Of a stretch of 64,000 bases of DNA, positions 44,841-54,065 are shown one piece after another (the stretch's first letter is position 1; the number at the start of each line of letters is the position of its first letter). Under the pieces are notes generated by a model. That model worked only from the letters and a program-made list of their open reading frames with translations. It was not told where the DNA came from and made no database searches. Source of the stretch: Microbacterium elymi (GTDB taxonomy: Bacteria; Actinomycetota; Actinomycetes; Actinomycetales; Microbacteriaceae). The position numbers and the translations under genes were made by a program. Where the stretch lies: contig NZ_CP091139.2 in assembly GCF_021582895.2 (NCBI RefSeq), positions 1,860,001 through 1,924,000 of the forward strand. Direction: 5' to 3'.

Positions 44841-45564
44841 TCACGCGATGCCGGTGGTGCCCAGCAGCATCCCGATCAGGAACGTGGCCGCCAGCGCGAG
44901 TGCGCCGCCGACGACCAGGCGGGTGATCGCTCGTGCCTTCGGCGCGCCGCCGAGCTGGGCCGACACGGTCCCGGTGAACACCAGGGCGACCAGCACGGCG
45001 ATGAACGTGACGGCGATCCGGGCCGGGGCGGGGACGAGCAGGATCGCGAGCATCGGCAGGATCGCGCCGATCGTGAACGACACCGCCGAGGACAGCGCGG
45101 CATGCCATGGGTTGACCAGGTCGTCCTGGTCGATGTGCGAGCTCGACCTCGAGGTGCGCGGCCAGCGCGTCGTGCGCGGTGAGCTCCCGGGCGACGGTGC
45201 GGGCGGTCTCGGGGGTGAGCCCGCGCTGCTCGTACATCTCGGTGAGTTCGGCCAGCTCCGCCTCGGGCATCTCGGCGAGCTCCCAGCGCTCCTTCTCGAT
45301 GAGCGCCCGCTCCGTGTCGCGCTGGCTGCTGACCGATACGTACTCCCCCAGAGCCATCGAGATCGCGCCGCCCACCAGGGCCGCCATCCCCGCGGTGAAT
45401 ATCGCGCCGAGATCCGGGGTGGCCGCCGCGACGCCCACGACCACGGCGGCGACAGACACGATGCCGTCGTTGGCGCCGAGCACGCCGGCGCGCAGCCAGT
45501 TGAGGCGCTCCCCGACCTTCAGGGAGTGCGGCTCATCCTGATGCTGTCCGTCGGCATCCGTCAT
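44841..45564 (-). CDS. VIT1/CCC1-family membrane protein
   Basis: About 241 residues. First helix block LNWLRAGVLGANDGIVSVAA with the family D-G motif, then GGAISMALGEYVSVSSQRDT. A charged cytoplasmic segment (EMYEQRGLTPETARTVAREL) follows, and three C-terminal helices starting AVSFTIGAILPMLAILLVPA. Such proteins transport Fe or Mn in yeast and plants; bacterial specificity is less certain. An inserted C near 45143 (GAGCTGCAC read as GAGCTCGCAC) breaks the frame after HLEVEL. Confidence 0.87.
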
Positions 45565-45655
45565 GTCCCCCAGTCAAGCACCCTCGCCCGTTCGGATTCG
45601 GAAAATCACGCCGATTCGGGTAATCTCTTGGAGGTTGACGGTGCATGTCGACAGA

Positions 45656-45729
45656 GGGGCTATAGCTCAGTTGGTTAGAGCGCTTCACTGATAATGAAGA
45701 GGTCCCAGGTTCAAATCCTGGTAGCCCCA
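45656..45729 (+). tRNA. tRNA-Ile (GAT)
   Basis: 74 nt; acceptor GGGGCTA pairs with TAGCCCC, D arm AGCTCAGTTGGTTAGAGC, anticodon loop CTGATAA (GAT), T arm with GGTTCAAATCC. CCA is not encoded. It is followed 13 nt later by tRNA-Ala, the typical post-gyrA pair. Confidence 0.97.
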
Positions 45730-45742
45730 CATCACCTCTCTC

Positions 45743-45815
45743 GGGGCCTTAGCTCAGTTGGTAGAGCACCTGCTTTGCAAGCAGGGGGTCACCGGTTCGA
45801 ACCCGGTAGGCTCCA
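45743..45815 (+). tRNA. tRNA-Ala (TGC)
   Basis: 73 nt; acceptor GGGGCCT pairs with AGGCTCC (one G-T wobble), anticodon stem-loop CCTGCTTTGCAAGCAGG (TGC), T arm GGTTCGAACC. Its 3' end borders the region of gene remnants and may be an island junction. Confidence 0.97.
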
Positions 45816-45819
45816 CAGT

Positions 45820-46045
45820 CTGAATGAATCGCCTGCGCAAGGTACAGCCTGCTGATCCAGTCGCTCGGCGCCGTCGATGAACTCGGTGTTCAGGATGCTT
45901 CGTGCGCCGAGCACTTCGACGCCGAGCAGGATGCCGACCCGGTCGAAATCGAGGACGATCATCTGTCCGGTGGGACTCTCGGTCACGACGCTCCGCACTG
46001 AGCGTCCGGGCTCGATCTCGGGGACGAGCTCTCTGCTCTTCCTCG
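45820..46045 (-). pseudogene. DUF2283-type gene remnant
   Basis: In one minus-strand frame: EIEPGRSVRSVV, then GQMIVLDFDRVGILLGVEVL and GARSILN. This matches the C-terminal half of DUF2283 proteins (ivlDfDxxGxlvGiEvlgA). The N-terminal strands are missing and the frame runs into the tRNA-Ala sequence before stopping. Start codon not identifiable. Confidence 0.6.
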
Positions 46046-46053
46046 CCGATCTC

Positions 46054-46386
46054 TCACCGGCTCACGGCCACCGGCTTGCGTCGTCGACGCGAGCGCGTAC
46101 CGGACCACGGTGTCGTTCTTGCCGGCGACCAGCAGGATGCCCACGGTCGGCTGATGCTTGTCGTGGATCCGTAGCCGGTCGTCGACGACGGCGACATAGA
46201 AGCCGAGCTGGCCGGCATCGGCCGGCGTGGAGGTCGTCTGCAAGCCGCTCCAGCACTTTGGCTCCCCACCCCTGGGCCTCCTGGCGCTCCAAGATGGTCC
46301 GCCCGATGCCCCACCACAGCTTGCAGCAGTTCGCTACGACATTTGACGTAGGTTCCGTCGGCCGATTTGCCGATGACGAAGGACTT
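46054..46386 (-). pseudogene. DUF1016 (YhcG-like PD-(D/E)XK nuclease) remnant with internal deletion
   Basis: An N-terminal DUF1016 piece (WWGIGRTILERQEAQGWGAK, then VLERL) is joined directly to the extreme C-terminal piece (AGQLGFYVAVVDDRLRIHDK and PTVGILLVAGKNDTVVRYAL). Two CTTGCA/GCAAGC-type insertions, once removed, make the chimera one frame ending PVAVSR at 46054. The central nuclease core of about 200 residues is absent, so it is non-functional. Remnant of a restriction/defence-associated gene next to tRNA-Ala. Confidence 0.7.
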
Positions 46387-46427
46387 GCGCGGTTTCTACG
46401 CTGAGCATGCACTCAAGGAGGAGGAGC

Positions 46428-47678
46428 ATGATGAGGACTCGAACTCTGACCGCGTTCGCATTGCTTGCGTCGGTCGGTCTGGTACTGACCGCGTGCAGTC
46501 GTAGCGCGGGACCGGGAGCTGGTTCATCGGCCCCTGCCGATCCGGGAATCACGGAGGATTCCGTGACAATCGGGATCAGCACACCGCTATCGGGCGGATT
46601 GGCCGGTCCAGGCGGTTGTTCCTTGGCCGGCCTGGAGGCGTACTTCGGAGAGGTGAATGCGGCGGGCGGAGTGAAGTTCGGCGATGGAGCAACACGTCGT
46701 GTGGAGATCACGTCATTCGACGATGCGTACGACCCCGGTCGGGCTGTCGAGAACTTCCAGCGAATGGTGGGCGACCGAGTGTTCCTCGACGTGGGCGGCT
46801 TGGGCACGGTGACGAATATGGCGATCATGCCGATAGCGACGGCGAAGCAGATGCCACAGGTATTCGTGCAGTCCGGAAGCAGCGCGTTCAGCGCTGACCG
46901 AACGGCGAACCCGTACACGATCGGTTGGGCGCCGACTTATGCGAGTGAGGGGGAGGCGTTCGGCACGTTCCTTGCGGAGTCGGGCGAACCGACGAAGGTC
47001 GCAGTCCTCTCCCAGAACGATGACTTCGGCGCCGACTTTGTTGATGGACTCAAACGGGGCATCGAAGGCTCCGCCGTCACGATTGTTGCAACTGCGACGT
47101 ATGAGGCGACCGATACCTCGGTCGACGCGCAGGTCACCGAGCTTGCCGGGAGCGGCGCCGACGTGTTCTTCGACGCAACCACGCTGACCCCGATCGCCAT
47201 CGGATCCCTTCTTCAAGCACAGAAGGTGGGATGGTTTCCCAAGGTGTTCCTGCCCTCCACGACCTCGGCGCCGAACCTGATACTGGCACCCGCCAACGCG
47301 AGCGTGTTCCCGATGGTCTACACCAGCGCATTCGCGAAGTCTGCGTTGGATCCGGCCTATGCCGAGGACCCGGAGATGAAGAAATTCCTCGCGGCGTTGG
47401 ACAAGTACGCGACGACGAACATCAGCACGGTGGTGCCGCAGTGTGTGTGGGCATACGGTATCGGTGCCACATTGACGGCGGCGTTCGAGCAGCTCGAGAC
47501 GCCCACGAGGTCGGCGCTCATGGACGTGATTCATCGCTTGAACGACGTGAAGGTCCCATTGCTGCTGGACGGAGTCGCGCTTGATGCATCTGCCGACGGT
47601 GTCCCGCCGATCAACGCGACCGTGATCCAGCAATTCGATGGCACGATCTTCGGCTCCGCGGAACCGTACAGCAACTGA
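46428..47678 (+). CDS. orphan type-1 periplasmic-binding lipoprotein (LivK/Leu-Ile-Val-binding fold)
   Basis: 416 residues. An excellent ribosome binding site (AAGGAGGAGG) precedes two adjacent ATGs. The lipoprotein signal is FALLASVGLVLTACSRSAG with lipidated Cys near residue 24. The type-1 binding fold shows DSVTIGISTPLSGGLAGPG, the Asn/Asp-rich AVLSQNDDFGADFVDGLKRG hinge segment, and VFVQSGSSAFS. No permease or ATPase of the branched-chain family is adjacent, so it may present ligand to a distant transporter or to the sensor encoded downstream. Codon choice is by eye less G+C-biased than in the origin genes. Confidence 0.85.
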   Translation: MMRTRTLTAFALLASVGLVLTACSRSAGPGAGSSAPADPGITEDSVTIGISTPLSGGLAGPGGCSLAGLEAYFGEVNAAGGVKFGDGATRRVEITSFDDAYDPGRAVENFQRMVGDRVFLDVGGLGTVTNMAIMPIATAKQMPQVFVQSGSSAFSADRTANPYTIGWAPTYASEGEAFGTFLAESGEPTKVAVLSQNDDFGADFVDGLKRGIEGSAVTIVATATYEATDTSVDAQVTELAGSGADVFFDATTLTPIAIGSLLQAQKVGWFPKVFLPSTTSAPNLILAPANASVFPMVYTSAFAKSALDPAYAEDPEMKKFLAALDKYATTNISTVVPQCVWAYGIGATLTAAFEQLETPTRSALMDVIHRLNDVKVPLLLDGVALDASADGVPPINATVIQQFDGTIFGSAEPYSN

Positions 47679-47706
47679 TGGCACCACCCCGAAAGGAGAC
47701 TGAGAG

Positions 47707-48993
47707 ATGACGAACTACACCCTCGAATCGATGCGTCGCACACCCGCCGGTTATGCATGGAGTCGGTTCGGTGAACCGGAGTACACCACGTGGTTCGACG
47801 AGAACATCGCATGGAAGAAGACCTGCTATATAGGCGACTGGTCGTTCCTCTGGCAGCATCGCATCACCGGGCCAGACGCGTTGCGACTGATCAGCGAGCA
47901 CACGGTGAATACGGTCAAGGGCTTTCGCATCGGACAGTCGAAGCACGCGATCCACACCAATTCGGACGGCAAGATCATCCACGAGGGCGTCCTGACAAAG
48001 TTCGGCGAGGACGACTATCTCGTGCACGGTCGGGGCGGATTCTGGCTCCGCTTCAACGCCGAGCGCGGCGGGTACAACGCGACCGTCGCACAGGAGAACT
48101 GGTTCATCCTGCAGGTGTCGGGGCCGCTGTCGATCAAACTCCTGCACAAGCTCGACCCTCGGGATGGTCTCCTTGAAACGGGTTACATGCACGTGTCCCC
48201 AATCCGGATCGCGGGGCACGACATTTGGGCGCTGAGACAGGGAATGTCTGGAGAGCTCGGATTCGAACTGCAAGGCCCGATCGAGTTGAAGGACGACGTC
48301 TACGCTGCCTTGTGGGACGCGGGCCAGGAGTTCGGCATCCGCCGCATGGGAGGACGGGGCGCGCCGATCAATCATCTCGAGGCCGGATATCCGACCATTG
48401 CCACGGAGTACATCCCCGCAATCTTCGACAACCCCGACTATCTCGAGTACTTCATGTCGTCGATGCCAAAGTTCGCGCTTCCGGCATACATCGCGGGCAG
48501 CTTCGGTGGCGATTCCATCGAGGACTACTACCGCACCCCCGTGGAGCTCGGCTGGGCCCGGATGATCAGCGGCGACCACGAGTTCCCCGGTCGTGAGGCA
48601 CTGCTCGCCGAAAAGGAGAATCCACGCCGCGTACTGCGGAGCCTGGAGTGGAACTCCGACGACGTCGCAGACATCCTGTCTTCATTCGTCCTCGATGAGA
48701 ATCACTACACGTATATGGAGCTCCCCCGCGACCAGCGGGGCTTCATGTGGGCAGACCGGGTGGAACGCGACGGCAGGGTCCTCGGCGTGTCCACGTCCCG
48801 CGGATTCAGCTACTGGTTCAGGAAGACGCTGTCGCTGGCGACGATCGATGTCGATGCTGCCGAGCCCGGCTCCCAGCTGGAGGTGGTCTGGGGCAATCCG
48901 GGCGACCCGGAGAAGCGTGTGCCCGTCACCGTGCACCCCTCCCCCTACAAGGCCCCGCACGCGAAGGACTCGCTGCTCGATGCTGTGCAATGA
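47707..48993 (+). CDS. GcvT-family protein, possibly folate-dependent O-demethylase (LigM/DesA-like)
   Basis: 428 residues, uninterrupted. Aminomethyltransferase (GcvT) fold features: DALRLISEHTVNTVK (N-terminal domain), VLTKFGEDDYLVHGRGG, RQGMSGELGFELQGP and EAGYPTIATEYIPA, with a C-terminal GcvT_C-like beta domain (ERDGRVLGVSTSRGFSYWFR). It is not glycine-cleavage T protein by context (no gcvH or gcvP). Stand-alone GcvT-like enzymes of this size include the tetrahydrofolate-dependent vanillate/syringate demethylases LigM/DesA; that assignment is inference. It begins 28 bp after the binding-protein gene with GAAAGGAG before its ATG. Confidence 0.72.
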   Translation: MTNYTLESMRRTPAGYAWSRFGEPEYTTWFDENIAWKKTCYIGDWSFLWQHRITGPDALRLISEHTVNTVKGFRIGQSKHAIHTNSDGKIIHEGVLTKFGEDDYLVHGRGGFWLRFNAERGGYNATVAQENWFILQVSGPLSIKLLHKLDPRDGLLETGYMHVSPIRIAGHDIWALRQGMSGELGFELQGPIELKDDVYAALWDAGQEFGIRRMGGRGAPINHLEAGYPTIATEYIPAIFDNPDYLEYFMSSMPKFALPAYIAGSFGGDSIEDYYRTPVELGWARMISGDHEFPGREALLAEKENPRRVLRSLEWNSDDVADILSSFVLDENHYTYMELPRDQRGFMWADRVERDGRVLGVSTSRGFSYWFRKTLSLATIDVDAAEPGSQLEVVWGNPGDPEKRVPVTVHPSPYKAPHAKDSLLDAVQ

Positions 48994-49016
48994 CCACGTG
49001 AGCTAGCGTTGCGTCC

Positions 49017-50224
49017 ATGCCACCCTTGAGCAACGGAACGACCTCGTCTCCGCGAGGTGATGGGCAGAGGTTGGCCGCGCTGGCCCGCAGCGCAGCCAAC
49101 CTCGCTGCCCGCGAGACGCTGGACGCAGTGCTCATCGCCTTGGCTGAAGAGATCCACCAGCTTGGGGATGTCGCGGGTGTGCAGGTCGTTCTCGCCGAGG
49201 GTGACCACACGTTGCAAGCTGATGGGGGCGGCAGGCTTCGCCGCAGATCCGGAATTCTTCGGCACCCTCGCCGCCTGCCGTGACCGTGGCGCCGACCTCG
49301 CGACGATCAGAGCGCTCAGGACAGGGCTGCAGGTGGTCATACTCAACCGGAAGCGGGACATGCTCTCGTCCGAGGCCTGGGCGCCGATGCACCCGTATCT
49401 GCGCGAAGTCGAATGGTCCGATTTCGTCGCCACCCCGTTCGATCTGCAAGGGACGGGAACGGGGGTCATCAACTGCTACATGGCCACGAACGGGCTTCCT
49501 GATGACGAGGTGAAGGCGTTCTTCCGCTCCATGGCGGCGTTGGCGGCGTTGGCGATCGACCATCATCAACTCATCAGACGCGACCGCGAACAGGCTCGCC
49601 TCGATGAGCGGGCGCGGATCGCAAGAGACCTCCACGACTCTGTCTTGCAGCATCTGTTCGCGATCGGGATGCAGAGCAAAGCACTCGAACGGCAGGCCGT
49701 CGAGCTAGGCCGCTCCGGCGAAGCGATTCTTGCGATGGCACGAGAGTTTCACGAGACCTCCGTGTCCGCACGTTCCGAGCTCCGCTCAATCATCGAGTCA
49801 GCGCGGGTCACCTCCCTCGATGAGAGCGGGATCGCCGCAAGCTCTGGAACGCGTCGTCGCTCGCTGGCGAAATGACCGACTCCGCATCGACCTCACCGTA
49901 GACGCGCGCGCCGAGACGCTTCCTCCCGGCCTCGTAGAGGACCTGTACTTCATTCTGACGGAGTCGATCTTCAACGCGCTCCGGCACGCGAACCCGACGC
50001 GCATCGGCGTACAGGTGCAGGTTGCAGAGGTCGTGCAATGCACCGTGGTCGATGACGGCAGCGGCCTCACCACGGGCTCGACCACCGAGGGATTCGGATT
50101 CGTGTCCATGCGCCAGCGTGTCGAGCGATGGGGCGGCCAGTTCCATGTCACCTCCACCGGGACCGGAACCTGCGTTTCCGTCCGATTCGGGCCATTCGTG
50201 GTCAGCCCGCGCCGCAGGGCATGA
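49017..50224 (+). CDS. cytoplasmic GAF-type sensor histidine kinase (HisKA_3)
   Basis: About 402 residues, no membrane helix, so a soluble sensor. The N-terminal half looks GAF-like (VVILNRKRDMLSSEAW, FVATPFDLQGTGTGVINCYM). The DHp has the phospho-acceptor His in RIARDLHDSVLQHLFAIGMQ, and HATPase_c has LTESIFNALRHA and VVDDGSG. Two inserted A residues, near 49215 (TTGCAGCTG read as TTGCAAGCTG) and near 49840 (GCCGCAGCT read as GCCGCAAGCT), split it in three pieces. It starts at ATG 49017, 23 bp after the GcvT-like gene, probably co-transcribed with it. Confidence 0.85.
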
Positions 50225-50877
50225 CGATGCTCTCCGTGCTGATCGTCGATGACCATGCGGTCGTTCGCCGCGGGCTCCGGGCACTGCTGGAATCGATGCC
50301 GGACGTGGAACGCGTCCTGGAGGCGGCGAACGGCGCCGACGCGCTGCGTCTCCTGCACGAAGCCCAGCCCGCGGCGCTGCCCGATGTGGTGCTCCTGGAC
50401 ATCCACATGCCCGAGATGGGCGGACTGGCAGTCGCTCAGCGCCTTGCCGTCGAATTTCGGTCTCTCCCGTATATCTGCCTCACCGGGTTCGAGGAATCGG
50501 ACACTGTGAGGGCGTCACTCGGCCTCGGTGCCGCAGGCTTCCTGTTCAAAGATGCCGGAGCCGACGAGATCGAACGAGCGATTCGGACTGTCGTTCGAGG
50601 TGGTGTGTATCTCCAGCCTGCTGCGGCGATGAGTCTCGCTCGTGAAGATGAAACCCACATCGACCGAGCGATCTCGCGGCTGACGCCCCGTGAGACCCAG
50701 GTTCTGCTTCTCGTGGGGCGTGGCCTTGCGAACAAGGAGATCGCTGACGAACTCAGAATCAGCGAACGCACGGCCCGCACCCACGTCAGCGCACTCCTCA
50801 GCAAGCTCGGTGTGAGGTCACGAACCCAGGCCGCGATCCTGATTGCAGAAGACCGGCGCCCGCAGACGTCCCGTTGA
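50221..50877 (+). CDS. NarL-family response regulator
   Basis: 218 residues. Receiver: VLIVDDHAVVRRGLRALLES, phospho-Asp in VVLLDIHMPEMGG, Lys in FLFKDAG. LuxR HTH: LTPRETQVLLLVGRGLANKE and RISERTARTHVSALLSKLG. The ATG overlaps the kinase stop (ATGA). The likely cognate regulator of the binding-protein/GcvT-like genes upstream, by position only. Confidence 0.92.
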   Translation: MTMLSVLIVDDHAVVRRGLRALLESMPDVERVLEAANGADALRLLHEAQPAALPDVVLLDIHMPEMGGLAVAQRLAVEFRSLPYICLTGFEESDTVRASLGLGAAGFLFKDAGADEIERAIRTVVRGGVYLQPAAAMSLAREDETHIDRAISRLTPRETQVLLLVGRGLANKEIADELRISERTARTHVSALLSKLGVRSRTQAAILIAEDRRPQTSR

Positions 50878-50939
50878 TCGTCACTCAGTGCCGGCTCGAC
50901 GGTATGAGCAACCGAGCGGCCTGGACATCGCGACCCGCA

Positions 50940-51773
50940 TCACAGCGTCTGCCCGGCGAGGAAGTGCCATCCGAGCCACCACCACACGACGATCACCGCG
51001 AGACTGATCGCGCGGTCCGACATCAGCCGGTCGAACATCCCGGTGACGGATGCCTCGGCGTACCGCCGTCCGATCACCCAACCGGCCACCGCCAGGGCCG
51101 CCGCACATGCGAGGAACGCACCGGCGCTGATGACGATCATCGTCTCCCTCCTCGGCGCAGCAGCCGACACGCCGCCGGCCAGCCACACGGCGATGAAGAG
51201 GATCTTGCCCGGCACCGTGGCCACCGCCGGATTGAGCAGGTCGCTCAGCGCGAACCAGGTCGCGTCGGGCTGAACGAGCCCGAGGATGAACTGGATCAGC
51301 TCCCAGACGCAGCCCGCCACGACGATCACCGTCCACGCGAGGGCGAGACGGCGGATGCCGGGGGTCAGCGCGGTGGGGGCGTCCGGCCGCGCGACCGCCG
51401 CACCCGAGGGAGCAACCAAGACGATCGCGATCACCCCGACCGCGATGACCATCGCCTGCATCATCGGGCCGTGGCGGGGCAGGAAGCAGAGCACCGCTCC
51501 GATCACGGCCGCCGCGCCGGCCAACCACGGCAGGGCGAGTCGTCGTGTCGGCCGACGCGGGACTCCACGAAGCGACTGCAGCGCGACACCGCCTGCGGCC
51601 ACGCAGAAGACGACGGCATCGAACCACTGCATCCGCACGACCTGTACGACCCCGATCGCCACGAGCACGAACACCCAGCACGCGACCGGCCAGACCGCGG
51701 ACGTGGCCGCAGACCCGGCCCTCGCGTGCCGCCGCACGCGAGCCGTCTGCCGATGGTCTTCGCGCCGGTCCAT
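50940..51773 (-). CDS. polytopic membrane protein of unknown function
   Basis: 277 residues with about nine hydrophobic segments (VWPVACWVFVLVAIGVVQVV, LPWLAGAAAVIGAVLCFLP, ILFIAVWLAGGVSAAA, SLAVIVVWWWLGWHFLAG). Basic loops and a charged N-terminus, no recognised motif. It resembles the loosely defined integral-membrane hypotheticals common in Microbacteriaceae. Frame intact. It is convergent with the response-regulator gene and ends what I read as the tRNA-adjacent island. Confidence 0.7.
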   Translation of the reverse strand: MDRREDHRQTARVRRHARAGSAATSAVWPVACWVFVLVAIGVVQVVRMQWFDAVVFCVAAGGVALQSLRGVPRRPTRRLALPWLAGAAAVIGAVLCFLPRHGPMMQAMVIAVGVIAIVLVAPSGAAVARPDAPTALTPGIRRLALAWTVIVVAGCVWELIQFILGLVQPDATWFALSDLLNPAVATVPGKILFIAVWLAGGVSAAAPRRETMIVISAGAFLACAAALAVAGWVIGRRYAEASVTGMFDRLMSDRAISLAVIVVWWWLGWHFLAGQTL

Positions 51774-51861
51774 GGTCTACACGCCTCAATCGCACTCTAG
51801 TCACGCCCAGGGCACCCGGGCGCGCCACGATCCCGAGGTGGCCGGGTTCTAGGGTGGAGCC

Positions 51862-52289
51862 ATGGATCTACGGGTCGCCGCGTATGCGGTCATCATCGAC
51901 GCGGACGACCGCATCCTGCTCTCGCATTGGACGCAGGGGCGCCGCCCGGCATGGACGATGCCCGGCGGCGGACTCGAAGACGGCGAGGACCCGGTCGAGG
52001 CGGCCCGCCGCGAGGTCCGCGAAGAGACCGGCTACCGGGTCGACGTCGGCGAGCTGCTCGGCATCCACTCGCGCGTGATCCCGGCCGGCCGACGTGTGAC
52101 CGACGCCACCGAGCCGCTGCGACACGCTCGCGCATCATCTACCGGGCGCGGATCGTGGGCGGCAAGCTGCGCAACGAGATCGACGGATCCACCGACCGCG
52201 CCGAATGGTTCGCGCTGAGCGGCGTACGCCGGCTCGAGCGGGTCAAGCTCGTCGACATCGCACTGAAGATGGCGGATGCCGCGTACTGA
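51862..52289 (+). CDS. Nudix hydrolase
   Basis: About 142 residues. The Nudix box is present as GGGLEDGEDPVEAARREVRE followed by ETGYRVD (G-x5-E-x7-REVREETG), with AYAVIIDADDRILLSH before it. Near 52105-52125 two small insertions in CTGCGCACGCTGCGC break the frame; the restored text is EPLRTLRIIYRARIVGGKLR. Substrate (a nucleoside diphosphate derivative) unknown. Confidence 0.85.
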
Positions 52290-52290
52290 C

Positions 52291-52790
52291 TCAGCCAGCG
52301 GCGCCGTCCACCGGCTGTGAGATGTCGGCGACCGTCGCGCCGTACGCGGCGATCAGGTCATCGGCGTCCACGAACAGGCTGTAGCCGTGCGCACCGGCAC
52401 CCATCGCCACGCGCCGGCCGACGATCTGCTCGTCGGCGAACACCGGCCACTCATGCGCGCTGCCGATCGGCACGATCGTGCCCCGTTCATAGCCGGTCGC
52501 GGCCAGCGCGAGTTCGGGTTCGGGCAACGGCAGCTTGTTCACGCCGACCACCGCCCGAGCTTCGGCCACGAGATGGCGCGGTCGCCGGGGATCAGCGCGA
52601 ACAGGTAGGTGTCGTCGCGGCGCTTGACGACGAGCGTCTTGACGATGTCGGCCGTGGCCAGACCCAGCAGCGCGGCTGCCTCGGGCAGGCTCTGTGCGAC
52701 GGGCCGCTCGCGTACCTCGATGGCCAGACCCCGTGCGGATGCCGCGTCCCGCACGCGCGCCGTGGGGTCAGCCGCCGTGGGTTCCGTCAC
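52291..52790 (-). CDS. YbaK/aminoacyl-tRNA deacylase domain protein
   Basis: About 166 residues. IVKTLVVKRRDDTYLFALIP (catalytic Lys region) and AVVGVNKLPLPEPELALAAT, GTIVPIGS and a closing VDADDLIAAYG match free-standing YbaK/ProX editing proteins that hydrolyse mischarged tRNA. A lost G near 52558 (AAGCTGCGGG read as AAGCTCGGG) breaks the frame at SWPKLRAVV. It overlaps the upstream gene by 4 nt and abuts the Nudix stop convergently (1-nt gap). Confidence 0.85.
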
Positions 52791-53374
52791 GCCTCGGGAG
52801 CGCGCAGCGGGTCGTCGGCGACCCAGAGCTCATCGTCGGCACGCAGCGTCTGCCAGGCGGCGTAGAGCACACCGACCGCGGCCGCGACGCCCAGGAGGAT
52901 CGCGATGACGCCGCCGGCGCCCACTCCCCGCTTGGCGGGAGGCTGGACCGCGGCCAGCTGTGCCGCGAACGTCTTCGACGCCTTCTTGCCCTGCTTCTTC
53001 GCGTTCTTGGCCATCGCGTCCAGGTCCGGCAGCGTCAGGCGGCGGTCGTCGGAGAGCTTCGAGCGGGTGTCGTTCGCGGCATCCCAGACGGACAGGGCAG
53101 AGCCCACCACGGCGCCGGCCGCCGGCACGAGCTTCTGATTGAAGACGTGCTGGGCGGTCTTCACGCCCTTCTCGACATACGGGGCGGCGTACTTCTCATA
53201 GTTCTGCTGGACGGCCGGGACGACATGCTCCCGGTTGTAGCTGCCCAGCTGGCGGCCTGCTTCACGGGCGACCGATGCGGCTTCGCCGACCAGCACCTGC
53301 TGCGACTCCCAGAGCTTGTTGGCCTGTTCCTGAAGCTTGCGGAGTTCCTTCTTGCGCTTGCGGCTGATGCTCAC
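52787..53374 (-). CDS. hypothetical protein with one membrane helix
   Basis: 195 residues. A basic coiled N-terminus (RKRKKELRKLQEQANKLWES), a long helical region suggestive of a coiled coil or membrane-associated rod (YEKYAAPYVEKGVKTAQHVF), and one C-terminal helix VGAGGVIAILLGVAAAVGVL. No enzyme motif. Similar small anchored proteins occur next to ppiA in related genomes by my recollection. Coupled to the YbaK gene. Confidence 0.65.
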   Translation of the reverse strand: MSISRKRKKELRKLQEQANKLWESQQVLVGEAASVAREAGRQLGSYNREHVVPAVQQNYEKYAAPYVEKGVKTAQHVFNQKLVPAAGAVVGSALSVWDAANDTRSKLSDDRRLTLPDLDAMAKNAKKQGKKASKTFAAQLAAVQPPAKRGVGAGGVIAILLGVAAAVGVLYAAWQTLRADDELWVADDPLRAPEA

Positions 53375-53485
53375 GGGGTTCCCTCCCTGTCGAATGGGTC
53401 GTGTGCCCCTTCATCTTGCCAGACGCGCCCGTGAGCGGAAGGGGATGTACAGAACTTAGAAAGATAACTCTGCGAGAATGTGCCC

Positions 53486-54043
53486 ATGCCTCATGCAACC
53501 GCCGTCGCCACGCTCCACACGAACCACGGCGACATCGTCATCAACCTCTTCGGCGACCACGCACCCCGTACCGTGAAGAACTTCATCGGCCTCGCCGACG
53601 GAACCGGCGAATGGACCGACCCGCACACCGGTCAGCCGGGCGAAGGTCCGCTCTACACGGATGTCGCCTTCCACCGCATCATCCCCGGTTTCATGATCCA
53701 GGGCGGCGACCCGCTCGGTGTGGGCACCGGCGGTCCGGGCTACACGTTCAACGACGAGATCCACCCCGAACTGACGTTCGGCTCGCCCTATCTGCTGGCC
53801 ATGGCCAACGCCGGTCTGCGGCGCAATGCCATCACGGGGGCGGCCGAGGGGACGAACGGCTCGCAGTTCTTCCTGACCACCGACCCGACGCCGTGGCTGC
53901 AGGGCAAGCACACGATCTTCGGCGAGGTGGCCGACGACGCGTCCCGCACGGTCGTCGACGAGATCAGCAAGGTCCCCACCGGCGCGCAGGATCGTCCGGT
54001 CGAGCCGGTCGTGATCTCATCGATCGACGTCGTCGAGGCGTGA
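53486..54043 (+). CDS. ppiA: peptidyl-prolyl cis-trans isomerase, cyclophilin type
   Basis: About 185 residues, cytoplasmic (no signal). Cyclophilin core: VAFHRIIPGFMIQGGDPLGV with the catalytic Arg, GTNGSQFFLTTDPTPWLQGK and HTIFGEVAD. ATG 53486 chosen; GTG 53480 is in frame two codons upstream. The order ppiA-rhomboid-crgA is conserved in Actinobacteria. Frame intact. Confidence 0.95.
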   Translation: MPHATAVATLHTNHGDIVINLFGDHAPRTVKNFIGLADGTGEWTDPHTGQPGEGPLYTDVAFHRIIPGFMIQGGDPLGVGTGGPGYTFNDEIHPELTFGSPYLLAMANAGLRRNAITGAAEGTNGSQFFLTTDPTPWLQGKHTIFGEVADDASRTVVDEISKVPTGAQDRPVEPVVISSIDVVEA

Positions 54044-54065
54044 GGCAGGTCCTCTGACCTGACGC

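Noticed and set aside
45789..45998. A functional 69-residue gene overlapping tRNA-Ala
   Set aside because: It stops only inside the tRNA and matches the C-terminal half of DUF2283; more likely a remnant.
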